Source: Meconema thalassinum (lineage: Eukaryota; Arthropoda; Insecta; Orthoptera; Tettigoniidae). From it: 64,000 nt of DNA. Every line of letters starts with the position of its first letter. The first letter of the stretch is position 1. Of the stretch, positions 55,736 to 64,000 are shown in pieces. The position numbers and the translations under genes are program-made. Below the pieces are notes generated by a model that worked only from the letters and a program-made list of their open reading frames with translations, had not been told where the DNA came from and did no database searches. The stretch covers positions 1,384,181,723-1,384,245,722 of the forward strand of contig OX336388.2 of the NCBI GenBank assembly GCA_946902985.2. The letters are read 5' to 3'.

Positions 55736-56094
55736 TTAACGAGCACGGCTACGCCGCGGGGTGCATTAAAACTAGGTTGTCGATAAAGTGTCCATAGTTT
55801 ACGATGATATTTATGTCTACTCAAATCTCTAACCAGAACATTGCTGTAATTATTATTACCTCTGCTCGTGAACAACTGAGAAGTACTTAGCCTATAATGC
55901 AATTCCATGGACGACGATATCTTAAAGTGTCGAGTGGCTGCTTCCTCGTTTCGAATCCGGCAGTTGGCCATCATTCAAATTATTTTACTATTCCAACGCA
56001 GAGAGAATGCTGAGATGTTACCCTTCCTTTCCAATCCTAAAACTGATTACAAATGTACACACTACTATCTACACAGCAATAACAAGAGTCTACC
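55736..56094. other. No recognisable feature
   Basis: Spacer between two SINEs. No signature was seen. Confidence 0.4.
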
Positions 56095-56490
56095 TTGTAG
56101 CACACTGGCTCGAATTCTTTGTTGCCACCCCTGACGTCCGGATTCGATTCCCGGCTCTGCCAAGAAATTTCAATCCGTTCCGAGGTCTGGAACGGCGTAA
56201 ACTCGCGTAATGAGGCAAAACTAGGAAGAGGGGGGGTCAGTTCTCACCTCAGCCATCCTGGAAGTGGTTTTCTCTGGTATTCCAATTCACCTCCAAGCAA
56301 ATGCCAGGATGGTTCCTAACTTAAGGTCACGGCCGTCTTTTTCACAACCCTCACGTGAATTATATACACTACTGCAGACGCCACAATGATACACGTTATC
56401 CGACAAATTATATGTATAATAACACCCAAATACACAGGGCTAAAAGATCACGATGCAAAAGCCCCTCAAATGAAGCAGTTGCAGCAACAA
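56095..56490 (+). repeat. tRNA-headed SINE with family E tail
   Basis: Head with CCGGATTCGATTCCCGGCTC (B-box), body TCTGGAACGGCGTAAACTCG, TGAGGCAAAACTAGGAAG, CTGGAAGTGGTTTTCTC, CAAATGCCAGGATGG. The tail TACACAGGGCTAAAAGATC, AAAAGCCCCTCAAATGAAG follows the family E pattern. Confidence 0.75.
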
Positions 56491-57090
56491 TAACAAGAAT
56501 TACTAAGTGGATTTCAGACATGTCTACTAAGTGCATATGGATGATGACAACACTGTCCCAAATCCTTAAATGAATCAACAACAATAATTTTTAGATTTGC
56601 CTCGGGCTAAGACAAGGATATTAGAAATTTTCTATTAAGAAAATGCATTTTGAATTTTTTTAAGGAAATATTTCTTCAACACACAGAAACATAAAAGTGA
56701 AAGTCTGTAAGTATGTATGTATGTATGAGGGTGGGTGGGTCTGTTCCGTATACAAATCTACACCGTTCCATCAATCTCAACCAAATTTTGCATACGCATA
56801 GTTTAGGACCCAGAAGGAACCGCTGGCTACATAAATTTTCGATAGTCTTTCTAATTCTTCTGATTTCGGCCCTTTTGCACTCAAGCACAGGCTAATCAAA
56901 TCACAAAATATACTCATGAAGGAATGGCAAGGCAGATAGTTTCCATGGCAACATAGCTCAAGTCGAGACACGGCCGTCTGGATGCCATTTGCGCTCTGCA
57001 CTACCGGTATAGAAAATGAGCATCTTTATTTGAAATCCCGTTAGTTACTCACCTACTCACCAAGTTTAGCATAACAAAGACTTGACACTA
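56491..57090. other. Possible old element body, unnamed
   Basis: (TATG)n at 56,715-56,727 is followed by ACCAAATTTTGCATACGC, a phrase like those inside the tandem-array elements. No termini were found. Confidence 0.35.
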
Positions 57091-60000
57091 TCTTCTACTA
57101 TATATTTGTCAAATACCACTCACTCACTCACTCATTCATTCATCACGAAATCTCAGACACCACTGAACGGATTGGAATGAAATTTGGTATGCAGCTTCCC
57201 CAAGGGCCGCAAATGCCCACTAAGAGAGAATTTTTGTATATTCAGGTTCTAAAGGGGTGTTAAGGGGGTAGACCTGCATTTCATTGAATAGCAATATCTC
57301 CCGATTGGTTTCATTGGGGGATGTGATACTCGGCACATAAACTCATCATTAAAAAGTAAGAAGACACGTGTCTGAGGGTTTTTCGATGTGGTGTATATTA
57401 TGAGGTGAAAGGGGTGAAAAGTAGGGATTGAAAGATTCCTAACGGAGCGTGTATCTCTTAAACGACATAGGCGAAGAGTTTGAAACTCAGCGGAAAGAAA
57501 TCAGCATAAAAAATAAGTAAATACGTGTTTGACCGTTTTTTCATAAATCCAATTTAAGGGGCCCATGGGTAGGGGTGAAATTCTGGGGGGGGGGGGACAG
57601 GAAAGAAAGTGTCCTAACTGATTGACTGACTCACTCATCAAACTCAGGGGGAAAAACTGCTTAAAAATAAGTATAACTTATATGTGTTCGACAGTTTTTT
57701 TGATAAACCAAATTAAGGGGTTCATCGGGAGGGGTGAAATTCTGAAGAAAAAAATTGAAAGAAAATGTCCTGACTCACTCACCCACTCATCATCGCCCAG
57801 CCAAAAATATTGAAGTTGGAAACATGTCATTTTCGGGATATGTTCGTTGTATGTCAAAACCATACACTAAAGGAGGATTTTTGAATATTCAGGCTCTAAA
57901 GGGGTCTTAAGGGGGTTAAACCTGCATTTCATTGAATAACAATATCTCACGAGTGGTTTCATTTGTGGATGTGATACTCGGCATATAAACTAATCATTAA
58001 AAATAAGCAGACATGTGTCTAAGGGTTTTTCGATGTGGTGTATTATTATGAGGTGAAAGGGGTGAAAAGTGGGGGTTGAAGGATTCCTAATGGAGCGTGT
58101 AGGCCTATCTCTTAAACGACATAGGCGAGAAATTTGAAACTCAGAGAAAACAAGATGTTCAGTAAAGAACATATAGCCTACTTTCTCCTAAATGCATGGG
58201 TATTGTTATAACTCTTTGTCCTTTTCAAGGAGTATGATTGAATGTTGGTTGTAGTAGCTTGTTGAAATACAACGTGCTATAGGGATATTAAACATGAATA
58301 TGAGGTGCCCTTTGCTAGTGCTACCTCTGTACCAAATTTCGTTCAATTCGGTTTCGCCGTGTTTGAATTGATAGGGGGAATCGATTTGCACACATACTTG
58401 GCCACCATCTGCAAACTATTGGGCTGATGTTCTTGCAGTTTGGTCAGAATATGTTTCCCACATAAAGATATGGTGTTGCAAAATTTGGTAGAGACTAGAT
58501 TATTAGGTTGGTCGTAATTACATTTTAGCTTTTAACATTTGGGTGGCCGCGATTACGTTTCCGTCAAGATAGTGGTGATATAAAACATGACACTGAGGTG
58601 CCTCTTGCTAGTGCTACCTCTGTACCAAATTTCGTTCATTCGGTTCCACCGTGTTCGAATTAATAGGGGGAATCAATTTTGACATAAAGATGGCCGCCAT
58701 CCGCAAACTATTAGGCTAATGACCTATTAGATTGGTCAAAGGATGCTCCCTCCATAAAGGTATGTTGTTGCAAAGTTTGGTAGAGATCGAATGGTTATGT
58801 TAGTCGTAATTTGATTTAAGCTTTAAACATTTGTGTGGCCGCTATTACGTTTCTGTCAATATGGCGGCGATATTAATCATGACACTGAGATGCCCTTTGC
58901 TAGTGCTATCTCTGTACCAAATTTCGTTCCATTCTGTTTCACCGTGTTTGAATTAATAGGGGGAATCGATTCTGACACAAAGATGGCCGCCATCCGCAAA
59001 CTATTAGGCGAATGACCTATTAGATTGGTCAAAGGATGCTCCCTCCATAAAGGTATGTAGTTGCAAAATTTGGTTGAGATCGGATGATTAGGTTAATCGT
59101 AATTTGATTTAAGCTTTGAACATTCGTGTGGCCGCCATTACGTTTCAGTCAAGACGGCGGCGATATAAAACATGACACTGAGGTGCCCTTTGCTAGTGCT
59201 ACCTCTGTACCAAATTTCGTTCCATTAGGTTCCTCCGTGTTCGAATTAATAGGGGGAATCAATTTTGACATAAAGATGGCCGCCATCCGCAAACTATTAG
59301 GCTAATAACCTATTAGATTGGTCAAAGGATGCTCCCTCCAAAAAGGTATGTTGTTGCAAAGTTTGGTAGAGATCGGATGGTTATGTTAGTCGTAATTTAA
59401 CTTAAGCTTTGAACATTTGTGTGGCCGCCATTACGTTTCTGTCAATATGGCGGCGATATAAAACATGACACTGAGATGCCCTTTGCTAGTGCTACCTCTG
59501 TACCAAATTTCGTTCCATTCGGTTTCACCGTGTTTGAATTAATAGGGGGAATTGATTTTCACACAAAGATGGCCGCCATTCGCAAACTATTAGGCTAATG
59601 ACCTATTCATTTGGTCAAAGGATGCTTCCTCTACAAGGGTATGTTGTTGCAAAATTTGGTAGAGATCGGATGATTAGGTTAATCGTAATTTGATTTAAGC
59701 TTTGAACATTTGTGTGGCCGCCATTACGTTTCCGTCAAGATGGCGGCGATATAAAACATGACACTGAGGTGCCTTTTGTTAGTACTACCTCTGTACCAAA
59801 TTTCGTTCCATTCGGTTGCACCGTGTTCGAATTAATAGGGGGAATCGATTTTCACACAAAGATGGCCGCCATCCGCAAACTATTACTCTGATGACCTATT
59901 AGTTTGGTCAAAGGATGCTCCCCCCATAAAGGTATGTTGTTGCAAAATTTGGTAGAGATCGGATGATTAGGTTAGTCGTAATTTGATTTAAGCTTTGAAC

Positions 60001-62699
60001 ATTTGTGTGGCCGCCATTACGCTTCCGTCAAGATGGCGGCGATATAAAACATGACACTGAGGTGCCTTTCGTTAGTACTACTTCCGTACCAAATTTCGTT
60101 CCATTCGGTTGCACCGTGTTCGAATTAATAGGGGGAATCGATTTTCACACAAAGATGGCCGCCATCCGTAAACTATTACGCTGATGACCTATTGGTTTGG
60201 TCAAAGGATGCTCCCCCCATAAAGGTATGTTGTTGCAAAATTTGGTAGAGATCGGATGATTAGGTTAGTCGTAATTTGATTTAAGCTTTGAACATTTGTG
60301 AGGCCGCCATTACGTTTTCGTAAAGATGGCGGCGATATAAAACATGACACTGAGGTGTCCTTTGCTAGTGCTACCTTTGTACCAAATTTCGTTCAATTCG
60401 CATTCACCGTGTTCGAATTGATAGGGGGGGGACAGACATTCAGAGTACACACACTCACACACACACAGACACACACACACACACAGACACACACACAGAC
60501 TCACACACACACATACACATACACACACACAGACAGACACACTTTTTTCGCCCTGTGTTGATCTCATAAGTCTACTTTCATTTTTTGCAAAAATCGAAAG
60601 TAGGCTAAAAATCAGCTATTAAATAAGTAAATCGGTGTTCGACCGTTTTTTCATAAATTAATTTAAGGGGCCAATGGGGTGGGGTGAAATTCTGGGGGAA
60701 AAAAGGAGAGAAAGTGTCCTAACTGACTGACTAACTCACTCATCAAACTCAGGGGAAAAAGACAGCTTAAAAAATAAGTTAACAGGTGTTCAAGAGTTTA
60801 TTCATCAATCCAATTTAAGGGGCCCATGGGGAGGGGTGAAATTCTGGTAAAAATAATTGAAAGAAAATGTCCTGTCTGACTCACTCACTCATCACGCCCA
60901 GCGAAAACTATTAAAGTTGGAAAAATGAAATTTTGGGATTAAGTTCGCTGTATGTCCAAAACGTCAAATAAGGAATGATTTTTGTTTATTCGGGTTTTAA
61001 AGAGATGTTAAGGGGGTAAACGTGCATTTCATTGAATAACGATATCTCATGAGTTGTTTCTTTGGGGATGTGATATTCGGTATATAAACTAATTATTAAA
61101 AATAATCAGACATATATCTAAGGGTTTATCGATGTGGTGTATATGATGAGGTGAAAGGGGTGAAAATTGGGGGTTGAGGGATTCTTAACGGAGCGTGTAT
61201 CTCTTAAACGACATAGGCGAGAAGTTTGAAATTCAGCGGGAGAAAACAGCTTAAAATACAAGTAAATAGGTGTTCGACCGTTTTTTTTTTCATAAATCCA
61301 ATTTAAGGGTCCCTTGGAGAGGGGTGAAATTCAGGGGGGAAAAAACAGGAAAGAAAGTGTCCTAACTGATTGACTCACTTACTCACTCATCAAGCTCAGG
61401 GGGAAAACAGCTTTAAATAAGTAATTAGGTGTTCGACCGTTTGTTTCATAAATCCAATTTAAGGGGTTCATGGGGAGGGGTGAAATTATCAAAAATAAAT
61501 GATAGAAAATGTCCTGACTGACTCACTCACTCATCATCGCCCAGCCAAAATTATTGAAGTTAGAAACATGAAATTTTGGGGATATGTTCGTTGTATGTCG
61601 AAAAGGTCCACTAAGGAAAGAGTTTTGAATATTCAGGTTCTAAATAGGTGTTAAGGGGTGTAAACGTGCATTTCATTGAATAACAATATCTCACGAGTGG
61701 TTTCATTTGGGGATGTGATACTTGGCATATATACTAATCATTAAAAATAAGCTGACACATGTCTAATGGTTTTTCGATGTAGTGTATATTATGAGGTGAA
61801 AGGGTTGAAAAGTGGGGGTTGAAAGATTCTTAAAGGAGCGTGTATCTCTTAAACGACATAGGCGAGGAGTTTGAAACTCGGAGGAAATCAATCAGCTTAA
61901 AAATAAATAAATAAATAAAATAAATAGGTGTTCAACAGTTTTTTTTCATAAATCGAATTTAAGGGGCCTATGGGGAGGGGTGAAATTCTGGAAGAAAAAC
62001 GTCCACTAAGGAAGGATTTTTGGATGTTCACTCTCATCGACCAACCCAAACAATTAATGTTAGAAGAATGATATTTTGGGGATATGTTTGTTGTGTGTCG
62101 AAAACGTCTACTAAGGAGGGATTTTTGGATATTCAGGCTCTAAAGGGGTGTTAACGGGGTTAAACCTGCATTTCATTGAATAACAATATGACACGACTAT
62201 GACGCGAGCGAAGCGAGGTTAAAAATGAGATGGTGTGTGTCTGTGTATTACTCAATCACGCAAGTACCATTGGTCCGATTTACATGAATTTTATATGGAA
62301 GTAGCTGATTTACCTGGTTAACATATAGGTTACTTTTGATTTCAATACTTTGCACTATTTAATGATGGCGACCATTTTAGTGACGTCACTACACTCTTTG
62401 GTTTGAAACTTTCATATTTCCATTTCAAATAAAAAGAGAACGCTAAGAAATAGCAAACTTGTGATGGCATATACGAGGTTTAAAATTACATTTCCTATCC
62501 GAAAGGTATCTCCAACCGTTAGCGAGTAAAACCTAAATTTGTGCTATAAAACACGGTCAACGCCGAGCGGTGTAGTTGGACAAAATGTTCCATCCTTAAT
62601 CTCCCTCTGCGCAGCACCTCGCCTATCCCCTGTTTTAACTGTCACCTTCACATTTTATTTTATTTATGACGCGTAGCGAAGCACGGGTATTTCAGCTAG
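57091..62699 (+). mobile_element. Candidate non-autonomous Helitron with about 0.6-kb repeats
   Basis: The 5' end TCTTCTACTATATATTTG (57,091, after an A) fits the TC start of Helitrons. The 3' end has hairpin CGTAGC-GAA-GCACG (62,672-62,685), 10 nt, then CTAG (62,696-62,699). The interior has repeated blocks of roughly 0.6-0.65 kb: ACTCACTCATCAAACTCAGG, TTAAGGGGCCCATGGG, GAATATTCAGGCTCTAAAGG, TTCATTGAATAACAATATC, TATCTCTTAAACGACATAGG. A tandem-array element interrupts it at 58,152-60,610. CTAG is followed by A instead of the usual T, and 62,215-62,640 may be a separate piece, so the limits are tentative. Confidence 0.5.
58152..60610 (+). mobile_element. Helentron-like tandem-array element, copy 5 (nested)
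   Basis: The 5' end AAGATGTTCAGTAAAGAAC leads into TAGCCTACTTTC (58,174-58,185). The 3' end has its exact complement GAAAGTAGGCTA (60,596-60,607). The marker GGCCGC recurs at 58,545, 58,837, 59,130, 59,423, 59,716, 60,009 and 60,302, so the period is 292-293 bp. The 3' part has a G-run, (CA)n at 60,440-60,545, GATCTCATAAG and the hairpin. The host repeat breaks at GAGAAAACA and resumes after 60,610 with CAGCTATTAAATAAG. The 5' 80 bp are the same as the 5' end of copy 2 at 34.7 kb. Confidence 0.85.
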
Positions 62700-63254
62700 A
62701 GGTATATAAATACTACACTAAGTTAATTTCATTTATTTCTCAATATATGGAATTATTATCTTCTACGAGACGGCGAATACCTTAGTGTTGTTCGATTTAG
62801 TGCTGATTATCTCCATTTCCGTTTTACAAACCTCACAATACATACAAATTGGATCGTTATTCCTTTAGCATGCATTAATGTCTGGGTCAACTGTATTTCA
62901 GTATATTGTTCCGAAATTCCTTGAAATACTAGCTGGAAGCTAGTAAATCCACAAGTACCCTTCTGCGAGTAAATGTGGTTTCTGAACGGTGGATTCCGTC
63001 TCATCTATCACCGGATGACCTGACCCGTGAACAATGATTGATCTCCACAGACAGCTTGCGGTCCTGAGAGCGGTCAGCGCAAGAAGAGAAATGACGGACT
63101 GTACAAACCACCATTCACAAACCTAGAAATGTAGCGTTGCAGAATGTGTGATATATGTGATAAACTGAAGTGCTGTGACTGCCGGCGGGATTTTCCTTTG
63201 GCAAGGGAAGGTTACCTAGATGTACACATGTCCACACTACTTTTTCTCACAACT
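62700..63254. other. No recognisable gene
   Basis: AT-rich spacer after the Helitron end. Nothing was recognised. Confidence 0.4.
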
Positions 63255-63397
63255 TGAGGAGTTGCTTGGTTGGTTCCTCAATTTAGGGGCTGCGACAACG
63301 CGGTCATGTAGCCCCGTGTACTTTGGGCGTATGGAGAAACTGTCTGATAACCATTGTTAATTGTGATGGCTGTATTAGTGTGTGTTATCTGTTTTTA
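63255..63397 (-). repeat. SINE family E, 3' tail
   Basis: GGTTCCTCAATTTAGGGGCT, GCGACAACGCGGTCATGTAG, CCCCGTGTACTTTGGGCG. Close to 37,020-37,160. Confidence 0.75.
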
Positions 63398-63735
63398 ATT
63401 CAAGTAAGGACTGCATACATTCGATTTTCAAGTAGTTCCAACTTTTGCTACCAAACGCCACCGTCAACGACCAACTAATTCTGTAGGCTACTTTGTTACT
63501 ATATAGATACCAACGCAGTCGGCTCCTGGCGACGTACGTTGGAACCTAAGAGCGTTTGTCAAAAATAACCTATAATTTAGATTCGCACAGGTGTAATTAG
63601 TGGAAGGTTCTTTATCATGACATATTCTATGACATGAGACCGCCGGCTTTACTTCCCTTCCGAAGGAAGGATACTGAGGGATTTTAACGCTATTAAGAAA
63701 TCCGACGACTTCGTCCCGGTTTGAACCCACGACGA
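63398..63735 (-). repeat. SINE family D
   Basis: Minus-strand copy starting with TTCAAGTAAGGACTGCATAC, then CACCGTCAACGACCAAC, GTCGGCTCCTGGCGACG and GACCGCCGGC. The head is cut short at GGTTTGAACCCACGACGACT. Confidence 0.82.
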
Positions 63736-63814
63736 CTTGAGGAGTATTAGACCTTCCATACAATGGTTAATAAATATAAAGTTGATCAACATTTAAGCAT
63801 AATTATAACAACAA

Positions 63815-64000
63815 TAATCATGGACGGCTGTGGAGAACTTACATCGCCTCATTTGTGATATCTAGGAAAATGAATTTATCCCAGATGACTGGAAAAGCGC
63901 CCTAATACATCCACTCCATAAGAAAGGTGATCGAACTGATCCAAACAACTACAGAGGAATTTCCTTTCTAGCGATATCGTACAAAGTACTATCTAAGGCG
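63815..64000 (+). pseudogene. LINE reverse transcriptase, N-terminal part, cut by window end
   Basis: The frame from 63,818 reads SWTAVENLHRLICDI, TAG (63,863-63,865), then ENEFIPDDWKSALIHPLHKK, GDRTDPNNYRGISFLAISYK and VLSKA. This is the first conserved RT region of non-LTR retrotransposons (IP..WK.ALI.P+.KKGD...NYRGIS). Trp is usual where the TAG stands, and TGG to TAG is one transition. The rest lies outside the window. The sequence differs from both other LINEs here. Confidence 0.8.

Noticed and set aside
58545..60302. CRISPR-like regular array
   Set aside because: Units are contiguous 293-bp monomers without short repeat and unique spacer structure, and the genome is eukaryotic.
60298..60567. 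His-Thr repeat open frames at 60.4 and 32.8 kb
   Set aside because: They come from (CA)n tracts and the fixed flanks of the tandem-array elements.

Overview
The window is intergenic DNA from a large, transposon-rich animal genome. I found no convincing host gene, no rRNA and no functional tRNA. All recognisable coding sequence belongs to transposable elements. The mix of many tRNA-headed SINE families, OTU-bearing Helitron/Helentron relics, a mariner-type MITE, hAT, a possible piggyBac end and non-LTR retrotransposons suggests an arthropod, probably an insect. Sequence reading alone cannot fix the species.

Layout. 0-2.1 kb: SINE fragments, a 433-bp TA-flanked foldback MITE and a Helitron-type 3' end. 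2.5-11.8 kb (minus strand): a second Helitron-type 3' end, then a broken OTU-Rep-helicase gene. Its Rep part has a tandem duplication and inverted pieces. Its helicase part is separated by about 3.5 kb of foreign AT-rich DNA. 12-24 kb: many SINEs (several with clear target-site duplications), a minisatellite, a tandem-array element at 19.2-20.6 kb, a possible piggyBac 5' end, and a 119-bp perfect inverted repeat. 24.7-25.9 kb: a second Helitron relic with an intact-looking 3' terminus. 26.7-27.7 kb: a truncated RTE-like LINE. 30.6-36.1 kb: a minisatellite split by a 4.6-kb hAT element, itself split by a Helentron-like element that carries a SINE. 37-41 kb: a tandem pair of 0.95-kb units and another tandem-array element. 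42.5-47.7 kb: an almost complete two-ORF LINE whose two ORFs have no frameshift but four nonsense codons. 48-57 kb: SINEs, two palindromic elements and another tandem-array element. 57.1-62.7 kb: a candidate non-autonomous Helitron with a Helentron-like element nested inside. 62.7-64 kb: SINEs and the start of a LINE reverse transcriptase that runs off the end.

Most interesting signal. Five dispersed elements (19.2-20.6, 32.7-34.8 minus, 39.4-40.9, 53.1-55.2 and 58.2-60.6 kb) share one architecture: a 5' GTTC...GAAC hairpin, internal tandem monomers, a G-run, a (CA)n or (CAGA)n microsatellite, a TCTCATAAG box and a 3' hairpin ending GGCTAA. In four of them the 5' subterminal and 3' terminal 12-13 bp are perfect inverted complements. 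They stay complementary where the sequence differs between copies. In three with unrelated-looking arrays the monomer period is still about 292 bp. This resembles the DINE-1/HINE plan known for Helentrons. The OTU-Rep-helicase relic at 4.3-11.8 kb is one possible partner class, but its own 3' end is of a different (hairpin plus CTAG) type.
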